DNA of 42,829 bases from Bimuria novae-zelandiae CBS 107.79 (lineage: Eukaryota > Ascomycota > Dothideomycetes > Pleosporales > Didymosphaeriaceae). The notes under the pieces are model-generated. The model was not told where the DNA came from and searched no databases. It was given only the letters and a program-made list of their open reading frames with translations. The stretch covers positions 109,140-151,968 of the forward strand of contig ML976672.1 in NCBI GenBank assembly GCA_010015655.1, read 5' to 3'. Below are positions 1-10,163 of this stretch, piece after piece. The position numbers and the translations under genes are program-made. Positions within the stretch are counted from its first letter, which is position 1. Each line of letters opens with the position of its first letter.

Positions 1-250
1 GGTTGTTGATTTCGAGAGGTCTCCATTGCGGTGGCGGCGTGGACGGTAAGTCAGGTAAAACACCTCGTTTTTGTGAGTATTTTGTGTATTTTACGAAGTC
101 AGGATCGTTACTAATAGTAGATGCAGGATTTGGCATGTTTGCATGTGCTAGCAATTTTGAAAGAGGTCGATTTTGGCTATAAAACAAAAATTGGCGTCAT
201 CACAATTCAAATTTGGTGTTGAGATCGCCACACAGTATAGAGTCGCAATT
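1..250 (+). other. Unmutated left-edge sequence with an open frame entering the window
   Basis: This stretch keeps ordinary CpA and TpG content, unlike most of what follows, so it is probably single-copy host DNA at the edge of the repeat block. One plus-strand frame is open from base 3 to a TAA at 180-182 (about 59 codons) with no start inside the window except a late Met. It contains a Gly-rich run near its beginning and ends in Arg-Phe-Trp-Leu. I do not recognise the protein. It could be the 3' end of a gene that starts to the left, or chance. A second short frame stops at 47-49, and a TATAAAA string lies at about 178. Sequence becomes RIP-like after about 250. Confidence 0.3.
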
Positions 251-555
251 TTTGTTAATAACAACAATTATATTTGCTATATAGTATATATAGAGTTAAG
301 AGTAAGTGCTGCTACTGCTGTTGCTACTTTTTAAGCCTCTTTCTCTAATAAAGTACTTGCCTATTAAGCCTAAAAAGCTACTGCTTAGTTAATAACTACC
401 TTAATACTCTTAACGTTACTAAATTACTTATTTAGATTAACATAAACTCGCTTTCTTACGCGGGTAACCCTAGTATTATCTAATTAGTATTTAAGTTGTT
501 AATTTTTAGCCTTAAGCTAGGCTGCCCTAGTGTTAGCTTTTATAATAGCCTTACC
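251..555. other. AT-rich mutated sequence, no gene seen
   Basis: The stretch is dense in TAA, TTA and TAG with very little CpA. No frame or element end could be recognised. It is probably the RIP-mutated flank of a transposon. Confidence 0.4.
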
Positions 556-560
556 TGTTG

Positions 561-582
561 TCAGATTGGAAGGGTAATCTGA
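561..582. repeat. Perfect 7-bp inverted repeat (hairpin)
   Basis: TCAGATT at 561-567 pairs exactly with AATCTGA at 576-582 around an 8-base loop. It sits at the start of the possible solo LTR. Its role is unknown. Confidence 0.5.
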
Positions 583-696
583 TAAGATGAAAAGATGATA
601 ATTGATTGAGATGAATTGAGGTATGAATTGTGTGTGCTTGTCTCTAAGAGGTCTGGGACTTTGCCTTTTATCTTTGGGTTGCCTGCCTAGATATCC

Positions 697-761
697 CTTG
701 CTTTATTCCTTACTTTATCCTTGCTTTATTCCTTGCTTCATTCCTTGCGTCATTCCTTGCG
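697..761 (+). repeat. 12-bp tandem repeat (minisatellite)
   Basis: Five and a half units close to CTTGCTTTATTC run head to tail. The second unit is 11 bp and later units change TTT to TTC and GTC. A translated frame across it gives a repetitive Phe-Ile-Pro-Cys string, which is a by-product of the repeat rather than evidence for a gene. Confidence 0.75.
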
Positions 762-899
762 CGTTGAGCGAGGGCGGAATGCAAGGGCGGAATGTACGGG
801 CGTAAGTGCGCCAGCCTCCTTGCAGATGCAAAGGACCATGTAATCGGACACCTGTCTTGCCAAGCACGAGCCAGGTGCTTCGTAAGAGGGATTCTAACA

Positions 900-1080
900 A
901 TAGTAGCTATTATTAAGCCTTATATAAGGCCTGTAAGCTCTAAGGTGTAGTAAATATTGACTTGGAGGCAGCTAAGGCCTGGCTAGTAGGTAGAGGGGTA
1001 GCTAGCTGGCCAGTTACTTAGGATAATAGCAGTATAAGGCCTGGATTGTATAGGTAGAGACTAGAAGCCCTCTAGCTAGC
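900..1080. other. AT-rich sequence, likely 3' part of the adjacent transposon
   Basis: No frame is recognised. It lies just downstream of the minus-strand transposase and probably includes its 3' end, but I could not find a matching terminal inverted repeat. Confidence 0.3.
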
Positions 1081-2165
1081 TTATATTATACGATCTAACA
1101 GAGCTTCTTCTCTTGCCTTATTATATAACATAATAAAGCGCTCCTTCTTAATAGGTGTTGCGTTATTAAGGGCAGAGAGAGCTCGGATTGTATTACAGTA
1201 TCTGGTTTTGAGTACTGAGAAAGGAGCGAGATCTAGTGGCTGAAGCAGGTGTGAGGCGTGAGGCGGAAGATATAGGAGGTGGATCTTGTTAACCTTGCAA
1301 AGCCACATGAAGTTAATCGGTATGTGGGAGCTATAGCCATCGAGTAGGAGCAGACGATAGCCGCTAGAGGATAGTAAAGTATTTAGTATAAAAATACGCT
1401 GCAACCATTTATATCTAATTAAGTTTAATATCTATCTATTCTTTAATATTATATAAAGCTAATTTAGTGTGCCTTATGCTAGGAACTACGTGAATTATAA
1501 ATACTTACCTTTAAAGATAACTAAGCATTAAAGTTTAACGCTAATAGCTAAGATAGTTTTAATAATTAATACCTACTCGCGATCCTTTAGGGATTTAATA
1601 TAAGCCTTCTTCTTTAATAAACTAGCTACTACTTGGGAGTTTGTACATACTCCTAGTGCGACTCCAGTCTTATCCATATTCTATATATCCTTATAGTGTA
1701 TCCCTAGCTCGATTCTGGTACGCTTAAATAACTCAAGAAACGCGCGAATCGTCTTGTAGTTAGCTACTATAGTCCGTACGCTTTTAATTATTTAGCTAAC
1801 TATAGATACGACGCGTGGGTTGCGGGTAATAAAGTGTAGTACCCATAGTTAACCTAAGGGCTCGTAGTCGCCATTTATATGCAGGATGCGGGTGGCCATC
1901 TCTCGTACGCGAGGATAAGATAGGGGTTATACGCGTAAGTCCTTATTAAGTATCTAATTTACTAGAAATGCCTCTTATTCTAGAGTTAATTACTATTAAT
2001 TTAAGTAAACTATCGCGTTAGGTTAGCGACTATTTATACGCTCTTAGAGAGTTAATTAAGGAATAGCCTAAGCCTTAATAGCTTTTTGCTAACTTGTAAA
2101 AATGCCAGCATTAAGATTGCTAATAGCAGATTGTATAGCTTATTTACAGGGATCTATTCTAAACG
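1081..2165 (-). pseudogene. Fot1/pogo-type DDE transposase, RIP-degraded
   Basis: Read on the minus strand, this is a cut-and-paste transposase of the Tc1/mariner superfamily, pogo/Fot1 branch. From the N-terminus (about 2150) there is a CENP-B/Tc5-like helix-turn-helix region containing REMATRIL (about 1905), then the first catalytic Asp in NMDKTGVALG (about 1675). The second Asp is in LLLLDGYSSH (about 1340) and the third in LLQPLDLAPF (about 1225). The last third (1404-1081) is still open as a 107-residue frame and keeps both of its Asp residues. Upstream parts carry several TAA/TAG stops at positions expected for Gln or Trp. The readable length (about 360 codons) is shorter than the roughly 500 usual for Fot1 proteins, so the C-terminus is cut or unreadable. 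Inactive by inspection. Confidence 0.85.
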
Positions 2166-2167
2166 CG

Positions 2168-2266
2168 TGGTGTTGAGAGTATGGGTGGCCAAAAGTGAGT
2201 AACGCGTTGTGGTGGGGTGGCCGAACACTATATGGCCGAGCTTACCGCGCCCTAACTTCAACACCA
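2168..2266. repeat. Inverted repeat and terminal-repeat-like block between two divergent transposases
   Basis: TGGTGTTGA at 2168-2176 is the exact reverse complement of 2258-2266. Between them, bases 2201-2250 resemble bases 33321-33370 (both carry TGGTGGGGT, CCGAA and ATAT-TGGC). The block is lightly mutated and sits between the transposase starts at about 2165 (minus) and 2281 (plus). I read it as abutting or shared terminal inverted repeats of Fot-type transposons. Confidence 0.5.
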
Positions 2267-2280
2267 TATGTCTCCATTAA

Positions 2281-2525
2281 CATGGATCCGGTTAAGGCTG
2301 CGATTAAAGCAATTAAAGTACGTAAATTAGGAGAAGTATTCTTATATTAAGATCTAAGTCTAGAGTTTAGTATTAATTAATTTATACTAAGCTATAAGGT
2401 TAGATGCGTCACCTAGTTGCGTATAACGTAATATAATAATCTCTAGAATCTTAACTAATTAACGTACCTGGCAAGCGAGCTGATTAGGCAAGTGAGCTAA
2501 TTACTCTGCCAAGACCCCACCAAAA
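2281..2525 (+). pseudogene. N-terminus of a second Fot1-type transposase, truncated and RIP-degraded
   Basis: An ATG at 2281 opens a frame beginning MDPVKAAIKAIKVRK. It continues into a motif like the helix-turn-helix that starts many Fot1 transposases (Met-Asp-Pro, an Ala-rich helix, Gly-Glu, then a Tyr-x-x-Leu and Ser-Thr-Leu-Ser-like stretch). At least five stops interrupt it, all at TAA or TAG in Gln/Trp/Arg-like positions. The match fades after about 2525, near a GACCCCACCAAAA string that resembles an inverted copy of the GGTGGGG terminal motif. The piece may therefore be a short internally deleted element of about 320 bp (about 2205-2530). The N-terminal identification is by memory of the family and is moderately secure. 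Confidence 0.6.
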
Positions 2526-2849
2526 TCTGTGCTCTATACGATAGTATAGAATGCGCATAAATAGTTATTAAAAATCGTAGTAGGCTAATCTATTTAGAAT
2601 CTAGTTTTACTTATTTCTTATATATACGTAAGTTATACCTAGTTTTACTATAGCGCCTATAGCGTTATTAAGTAGACTTACTTTTACTAATGTACGCCCT
2701 TATCTTTATTTTCTGTTTATTATTACGCGTCCTAAACTCCTATAAAGTAATTAGTTACTAGCCATCTTTAGTAATAAGGACCTTTTTCTGCTAAAGTTAA
2801 TTTTTTTTTATATAATTTACGTTATATAGCGGCTTTATTAGTGGCTTAA
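2526..2849. other. AT-rich sequence, no gene recognised
   Basis: The stretch has heavily mutated composition and stops in all frames. It could belong to either neighbouring transposase remnant. Nothing further can be supported. Confidence 0.3.
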
Positions 2850-3568
2850 AGCTTAGCAATTTATTTCTGCACTAATACTAACTTTTATACTACTATTACT
2901 ATACTTTATATTATCTTCTTAAAGGCCTTAATTATACTAATTAAGGAATTATTTAGGTACCTTTAAATTTTTTCTGTTACCAGTATTAATTACGATTCTA
3001 ATTCTAGTATGTTACTTAGTATTTATAATTACTATATACTATTACGTATAGTATAAGGTAAAGGCGTACGAAGGTAAATATTAAGCTTTAATATTACTGC
3101 TTCTAAGCTAAAGGGAACTAAACTGGCAGCTTTAAAGCTTTTAAAGATATTATTATTTAAAATTACTACTTTAATAGTGGTAATATGGCATCGGAGAAAC
3201 TTAATTTTAGTAATATATATAATATAATTATGTAGTAGATTTTTAGCTTAGCGCTTATACGCCTTTTGTAATAGCGCAAAACACTTTATATCTAGAGGCT
3301 GTAAAAAGTCCGACAAATGCGTAGGCATATAAAAAATAATACTTTTGTTCTCCTTATAATAGTCTTAAAATATAAGCAAGTTATAGCTCTTACAGCTATT
3401 AATAATAAGTAAATATACTATACTAATAATTCAACTCTTTATATACTTATTAAAGGACTTTAACTATTATAGACTAAGCTTGTATATTATTTAGCTATTT
3501 TTAAAGATAATAATAACCTAATTATAGGATAGGTCCTTCTCCTTATACTAGATAAACAGGTAATGCTT
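2850..3568 (-). pseudogene. C-terminal half of a third Fot/pogo-type transposase, RIP-degraded
   Basis: The minus strand reads a DDE domain of the pogo/Fot type. A degenerate LLIINSCKSY occupies the position of the usual Leu-Asp-Gly/Ser-His motif (Asp changed to Asn, about 3420). It is followed by PTHLSDFLQPLDIKCF (about 3320), which keeps the third catalytic Asp. Then comes a family-like C-terminal stretch with FKAASLVPFSLEAV (about 3110). It differs from the transposase at 1081-2165. The reading stops at the left LTR of Gypsy A (3569). The missing N-terminal half is not found just past 16948, so the insertion was accompanied by loss or rearrangement. Confidence 0.7.
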
Positions 3569-4064
3569 TGTTATAAGGACTTTACGTACCTAAGCCTAAT
3601 CCGGGTTAGGGGAGGATAGGTTAAGGGTAGAGCGCCTTGCAGATATATTTAATAGTTAAAAGCTAATAATAATAATACTAGGATATATAAATATTCTAAT
3701 TCTATAACAAACTATAGAATAACTAACTAAGAGATTTACTAATATATTATAGGAGATGTACTCGTAGTATATTAAGTTAACTATAAGGAGTAGAAAAGGT
3801 ATGAAGAAATTATTAAACTATATACTATCTATTCTAGTTCTTACTATTATTAGAATTATTATTATAGTCCCGCTAAGACCATAAGATTCCTAAGTCCTTC
3901 GAAGTCTTATAAGATCTTGTATTATACGGGACCCTATTACGTAACTACTAACCTAAGCTATCCTGCACTTCCTTATATTTCTCTATCCTAATAATTTTAT
4001 TCATAATAACCTTTTTAGCGTAATTATCTAGTTTCTTTATCTTATAGGATTTATAATTATAATT
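3569..4064 (-). repeat. Gypsy A 3' LTR (left copy)
   Basis: It starts TGTTATAAGG and aligns along its length with 16469-16948. The right end is placed by that alignment, because the terminal TAACA of the other copy is here TAATT. It carries about 16 extra bases near 3890-3910 (a partly repeated TCCTAAGTCCTTCGAAGTC segment). It is strongly AT-shifted compared with the right copy near its inner end. Confidence 0.8.
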
Positions 4065-4261
4065 CTATTCAACCTCTTAAGGCAATTATTCTAATACTTT
4101 ATTTTATTATTTTATTGTACTATTAGTATATAAGTTCTAACCTTTATAAAGGTACGTGTCCCTATTTTCTAAGGTAGGTTATAGCCTCTTCTTATTTTTT
4201 TTTACCTTATTAACTATACTAAAAGTTTTTTATTTTTTTTATTACGAAACATCGTGCTTAA

Positions 4262-4639
4262 GTAGGTTAAATAGAGTTTTAAAGTTAAAAATTGCGTTAA
4301 GTTAGAAGTAGTATTAAAAGTTAAAGCTACGTTAGTTTATAAATACTGCCTTTAGGTAATGCGCTAATTATAATTTAGTTTATACTAAGTATAGTCTATA
4401 AATCCTAAGAAAGATTAAGAGCTTATATAGAAGAGAAAGCGCGAGAAGTGGCTTAAACTTTTTTATACTAAGGAGTTAGCTATCTACCTTGAGCAGGAGC
4501 TAGCAGAAATTAAGGATAAGAAGCACGCCTATGCTTAGCACGATCTTCGTATTGCTAACGCGATAGAATTCTTAGAGAAAGAGAAGGAGAAAGAGGATCT
4601 AAAGAGTACGATTACTACTAATACTTACGAACCGTTGTA
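4262..4639 (+). pseudogene. Charged coiled-coil-like frame antisense to Gypsy A pol
   Basis: On the plus strand, between the chromodomain end (about 4690) and the 3' LTR, one frame reads as plausible protein with about seven TAA/TAG stops in Gln/Trp-type positions, mostly in its first half. The second half includes YTKELAIYLEQELAEIKDKK (about 4470-4530) and LEKEKEKEDLK (about 4573-4605), and it ends at a TAA at 4637-4639. It is rich in Lys and Glu, suggesting a helical or coiled-coil tail. I do not recognise a family. Its direction is opposite to gag-pol of the element. It may be an accessory gene of the element or a remnant of an older insertion. Confidence 0.4.
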
Positions 4640-4689
4640 ACTAGCATCTCTAGGGTCTAAATGAAGCTAGTTATAGGCTAATTTATTTT

Positions 4690-7600
4690 ATTTAACTATA
4701 ATCTTTTTATATCTTTTAATATTGTTTCCTTCCTCGTTAATTTTCTGACTAAGGGTGTTATTCGTAGTAATTTATTACTAATTCCCTATAGTTTATAAGT
4801 TTTTTTTTGTTTTTAAGTATAATATTATTTTAGCTATTCTTTCTACTTAACTAAGTATTTAGACTAACCCTATTTTATCTTTCAGTCCCTAATGTCTTTA
4901 ACCTTATACCTATTATCTTTTAGATCTAACTAGATCTTACCTAGAGTGTCTAGGGGTGCTAGTTCTAGAAGTAAATTATAAAACGTAGAGTAGATCTTTA
5001 TTCTTATTAGTAAAAATAGTTTAGTTATAATAGGTCTCTTAGTCTCTTGTATTCTAAAAGGGTCTACTTAGTGGTAATTTAGTTTTTCGCTAGGTCGTTT
5101 TATCCTTAAATTTTTTTATAATAGGAAAGCTTTATACCCCCTTCTAAGGTTTAGTTCTTTAATCCTTTACTTATTGGCATTCTTAGATACCGTAAGAGCC
5201 CTTTAGGTAATTTTTTTATAAGATATTATAGAGTTCCTTTATTTTCTAGGCCTTATTAAAGGCTCTTATAGAAATGTTTTCCATATCCCTTAGATCTTAA
5301 TAAGTAACTGGCTTATATCTATAGTTAGCGTTATATAGTGAGTACTATGTCGTTCTTAATCTTGTGCTATTATATACTAGCTAGGCTATTAATAGTAACT
5401 TTACCTAGTTATCTTATTGTTTATTAACGTAGAATTATACGTACTATTTTAGAGTTTAATTCGTACGTTCCATTTATCTATTAGTCTAGGGGTAAAACAT
5501 ATTAAAAGCTTCCTATTATCGGTTAGAGTTGTCGTAAAAATATTCTAGTACTTAGACGCAAAGAGCATATCTTTATCTATAATAAATTCTTTTAGTAGTT
5601 TATATTCTATAAATACTACGTTATCCATCTCGTAAGCTAGTTCCTTTACTATTATAGACTCTTTTATAGGTCTAAACTTAGCTATCTTAGTTAGGTAGTC
5701 TACTATTACTATAATAGTATTGCACATCTACTTCGTCCCTAGCTATGGCCATATTAGGAGCTTTATTATAAAGTCTATTATTATATTTTACTAAGGCTTT
5801 TTAGCTACTTATAGTAGTTATAATAGTTTATAAAGCTTATATCTCTTTAGCTTATTCTTGTGACATGTTAAATAGTTACTTATAACCTTAGTTACTATCT
5901 ACTTAGGTCTAGAAATAGCATATTTGTTCGCGACCTAACGCATTATTTCTTTAATATCTAGGTAACTTTATTCTCTAAGTTCGTGTAGCCTTCTAATGAA
6001 GGTTTCTTTATATCTTAGTTTTATAATAACTCTGCCTTTATTAATCTTATCGTGTTTTATTAATCCTGTTATAAAACAGGTCGTATTCCTCGCGCAACTC
6101 TATCGTAAGTTAGCTATAATTCTAAAACTTATATACCTCTAGGCTCGTTTACTATAGAGTAGCTGCGAGGGCCTTAATATTTAGCTAATTATATTTAATT
6201 ATTCTGTTACTCTGTATACGTAGCACTACGTCGTGTAGATTAGGTTTATCTTTTATAAATCTAGTTTCCTACTTAAGGCGTCCGCTATACCATTAAGTGT
6301 TTTAAGTTAATACTATATAGTAAAGTTAAAATTTGATTAGGATTCTGCCTATTATATTTATTACTTATTAAGCTTCTTGGCTAATATAAAGCGAGTAAGG
6401 TTTTAGTAGTCTATTTATACCTCTATTTTAAAGCGTACTCTTGTAAGATAGGCTTCTTATTTTTTAAAGGCGTCTACTATCCCTAGTAGTTTTTTATTAT
6501 AAACGTCGTAATTTAGTTCTGTTCCTAATAACTTTCTTAAATAATAGAACACTAGCCTCTATTTTCTATTATTACACTATTATAAGAGGATCGCCCCTAG
6601 TGCGTTGTCTAATATATTTCTTTTAACCCTTATAAATTTCTCTAGATCATGCATTTATAGGAGGGGTGCCTAGAAAAATAGCTTTTTAAGCTTCTTAACA
6701 GCTTCTTATTATTTCTTTTCCTACTTAAATCCTACTTCCTTGTTAAGAAGGGCGTCGTGACCTTAAAATAGTTTTTAATAAACTTTTAGTAGAAATTAGT
6801 AAATTTTCGAAAAAATTAGACGTCCTTTACTAACTTAGGTTATAACTATTCGTATACTATTAATACCTTTTTTATATCTATTTTAACGCCTTTTCTTAAG
6901 ATTATAAATCTAAGATATTCTGTCTTTATTATGTAGAACTTACACTTATTTAAGTAAAGGAGTAGTCTATATTCCTTTATATTAGCTAGCACCTTTTATA
7001 CGTACTATATATGCTCCTTAAGTGTGCCTCCCGAATATATTAGGACATTGTCCAGATACACTGTATAAAATACGTCTAGATATTTGTGTAACACCTTATT
7101 TACTACTGTATAAAACTTGGCTAGGGCGTTCGTTAGCCCTATAGGCCTAAATATAAATTTAAATAGTCTATACTATATTTAAAATACCTTTATTTATTCG
7201 TGTCCTTTAGCTACACATATCTAATAGAGTCTGTCCTATATACAAAATTTTGTAAACTACTTAGCTCCTTAGAGTCGATCTATAATCTTTATTATTAATA
7301 GTAAGGAGTGTTAGTTCTTTATTATTTTATTATTTCACTATTTAAAGTCTATATATAGTTATAGTCTTCTATTTATTTTTGTATAAATAGTATAGCAAAA
7401 GCTATTAGCCTTTTACTTAAGTATATAAACTACTTTTTTAAATTTTTTCTTTAACTATTTTACTAATTCTTCTTTTTGGTCTCGCGATAATAGTTTTAGT
7501 TATTTAGGGTGTAGTTTTACACCCTCCTGTAGGTAGATCTCATGATCCTATTCCTAGTATTTTAGAAGTATTTCGCTGTCTTACTCGTAAAATAGCTTTA

Positions 7601-9591
7601 CAAAATCTTCGTACTTTTTAGGTATAAATAGAGTTTCTTGCCCCTCCTTCTAGAGCTTACTCTTTATTATCTATATGACTCCTATTGCCTCACGGTCTTT
7701 TTTGTAGATTCTTAAAATCTTACAAGGTAATATTTTTATAAATATTAATTCTTGACTTGTTCCCTCTCTAAGAGATTTATATTAAACGCTTAGGCATACT
7801 TATTTTAATTATTATACGCTAGTAATCTTTATTATAGTTCCTTAGCTATATATTATCTTCATCTGCTAATTAATAATAGAGTTATATTATAATAGCTAAT
7901 TATAGCTACTAATTACTTCTAAGCTTCTAAGTTCTATTATCGAGAAGCTATATTAAATCTAGAGTCTATTTAGGCTAATAGGTAATAGCGTTATTTTAAG
8001 GCGTAACTAGCCTTTACTATATCCTTAGGATAGCGTCCTATCTACTATTTCTACCTATATAGGTATTTTATTATTTTAGCATAGTAAGTTATATTTCTCT
8101 ACTATTTTAAAAGATATTAGACATTTAGTTGCTCTAGGGTCTATTAGGATCGTTACTTAGTAACTGCTAATTATAACTTCACTAGTTAGGTGTAGGTTAT
8201 TTATGTCTATTCCTGTCTTTTTTACCTTTATAGTTGCACATTTACTAGTACGATCTTCTATCTAGCAGTGCCCTAGTTTTCTAATTCGTCTTCTATCTTT
8301 TTAAAGTTAACCTAGGAAGTCTCTACTTCCTTATTCTAAGTTTACGTAGGTTCTTCTATATTAACGTTAGTTTTTATTTTTTTTATTACTTTTAGTAAAG
8401 TGCTTTATAGGTACTCCTATTATTCTTAATTCACTAGACCTCTTCTTCCTCTTATGGTACCCCGTGTTGTCTATATCCTATAATTAGACATTCTTAGAAT
8501 TTTAGATCCTTATGCAATAGTAATATTTCTAGTACTATTATTTATTCTTTTTAATATAGGTAGGCTAGACAATCCCTGTTACAGTCTATCTATCTAATTT
8601 ATTTTACGTAATTAGGACTTGTGTCCTTTATTTATTAGTTTTTTTTTATAAATATCGTGGACTCCGCATCTATACTTTTGGAGTACTAATTTATAACGTC
8701 TTTATATGCTTCGTGTATTTAGTATTTATTAATAAAGTATTTTTACTAGCTTAATTCCTTATAGTAGAGTAACTATTTATTAGGAAAATATTTATAGCAG
8801 TTTATCGTTAGTTTGTAATTATTAATATACTTATAGTTAAGGTTTTTTTTGTAATATCAGTAGTAACTTCTTCTTTATCTTATATAGTCAGCAATCTTTT
8901 CTAGTATAAAGAAACTAGGCTACCTGCTTTTATTATTTTTAAATTTTAATTCATTATCCTAGTGCTAGTACGTTTTCTTAGTATTTTATAGCAAACTTAT
9001 AAATTATTATAACTCTTAGTCTTTTAAGTTTAATCTTTTGAGTGCATTCCTAGGACACATATATCTAACTATTACATACCTAGTACTTTCCTTCTACTAG
9101 TTAGAAAATGACCTCGTACTTATGTACTATCTTTTATTCTGTTTCCTCTAGTGTCTCTAGAACCTTAAGTTCTTTATTAGAGGCCTGTTCTATTTTAGTT
9201 TTTAGTAGTATAAGCGTTGGTGTCTGTAGCGTAGCTATTACTACTTTAATAATCTAACCTTTTTTACTCTTAGTTTTATAATCCTTTTGGTAGTTATATT
9301 TAAAGTAACCCTATTTGCTGCATCTTAGATAGGCTTTCTTATTTAGGCGTTGTTTTTATTCTTTATTTATTAGCCTGTTATTATAGTTCTTTTACCACTT
9401 CTTTGGCTTCCTTTCTTACTCCTTATTAACTATTACAACGTCCCTGTTATAGTCTTATCATAGCTTGTAGCTTTTCTTAGTGTTAGGTTATACTGGCCTT
9501 TCTTTATATTTTTTAAGTTATTATTTGTGTAGGCAGTTATCTACTTAAATAAATAGCTTAATTATTTTCTCTAATCTTCTATATTAGTTAT
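4690..9591 (-). pseudogene. Gypsy A pol and distal gag, RIP-degraded
   Basis: From right to left on the minus strand: a broken zinc knuckle (9284-9338), a linker and protease region I cannot place exactly, reverse transcriptase (about 7330-6740), RNase H remnants ending near 6260, and integrase (about 6080-5360). A chromodomain-like tail (about 4960-4760, with SKYLVKQKE) follows. The RT contains GLTNALAKF and the catalytic box YLDN at 7047-7058, where YLDD is expected. The integrase core at 5727-5545 is still open for 60 codons and reads TIIVIVDYLTKIAKF. Stops elsewhere are frequent and almost all TAA/TAG. The protein would have copied and integrated the element; it cannot now. Confidence 0.85.
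9284..9338 (-). other. Gypsy A gag zinc knuckle, broken
   Basis: The minus strand reads AYLRCSK*GYFKYNYQKD. This fits a CX2CX4HX4C nucleic-acid-binding knuckle in which the first Cys, the His and the last Cys have become Tyr. Each change is explained by one transition (TGT/TGC or CAT/CAC to TAT/TAC). It marks the gag end nearest pol. Confidence 0.6.
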
Positions 9592-9596
9592 AGTAC
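9592..9596. repeat. Copia-1 target-site duplication, left (AGTAC)
   Basis: The five bases directly before the left LTR are identical to 15759-15763 directly after the right LTR. This fixes the element ends exactly. Confidence 0.95.
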
Positions 9597-9836
9597 TGTC
9601 TGCACTGCCTCGCCTTCCGCGCTAAGGGAACTGTGTAACCCTTGTACCCCCTCACTTCCAGTTAACCTGATACTGTACCGAAACCCCTTCGCCTCCACAC
9701 CACCTGGTACTCGCTCACATCCACGAGAACTGGAAGGAAGGTATATAGAACTATTACAGAACACACAGACAATACAGACACTAGATACTAAAGACAGAGA
9801 GTTACTTGTTCATTCCTTGCTACCTGTGAACCGACA
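9597..9836 (+). repeat. Copia-1 5' LTR
   Basis: It begins TGTCTG and ends CCGACA (terminal TGTC/GACA inverted repeat). It is rich in unmutated CpA. It carries one derived T where the 3' copy keeps C (GATACTA versus GATACCA). GTATATAG at about 9741 is a possible TATA element. Confidence 0.95.
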
Positions 9837-9843
9837 CTGATTA

Positions 9844-9882
9844 GTGGTTACCCTCACAGTCGATACTATGAGAGATAACCAC
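9844..9882 (+). promoter_or_regulatory. Stem-loop just after the Copia-1 5' LTR
   Basis: GTGGTTA (9844-9850) pairs with TAACCAC (9876-9882), and CTCA inside pairs with TGAG. The structure lies 8 bases after the LTR, where the primer-binding site of a Copia element should be. I could not match a tRNA to the adjoining bases. A structured leader or unusual priming site is possible. Confidence 0.5.
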
Positions 9883-10163
9883 AGACAGCAAGGAGAACTA
9901 GAAGAGACACGATAAGGGGTATAGCGATACCTTAAACCGTGTGCTAACAAGACCCTAAGCGTTTACCTAGGTCTCCGCGTCTATTACGCCTTCGCTAGAA
10001 GCTCGCGCGTCGTAGCCTACTACTAAGTAATAAGGACTCTAAGCGTTTACCTAAGTCCTTGTCTATCACGCTTTATAGTACCCGCTGCTAATAGTACTAT
10101 TAATCAACCTACGTCTTACTCTCTTAAAGAGACGCCGTACGACCCCTAAATCGCTTTCCCACG

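Larger units (their letters stand above)
556..899. repeat. Possible solo LTR, lightly mutated
   Basis: The segment is clearly less AT-rich than both flanks. It begins TGTTG and ends TAACA, which would be a perfect CAACA complement if the last CpA was changed to TpA. Flanking 5-mers (TTACC and ATAGT) do not match, so no target duplication supports it. No second copy is seen in the window. Short open frames here look like chance products of the tandem repeat inside. Confidence 0.35.

Noticed and set aside
623..900. Two small open frames on opposite strands (623-805 and 715-900)
   Set aside because: They overlap each other across the 12-bp tandem repeat and have repetitive or unremarkable protein; no support as genes.
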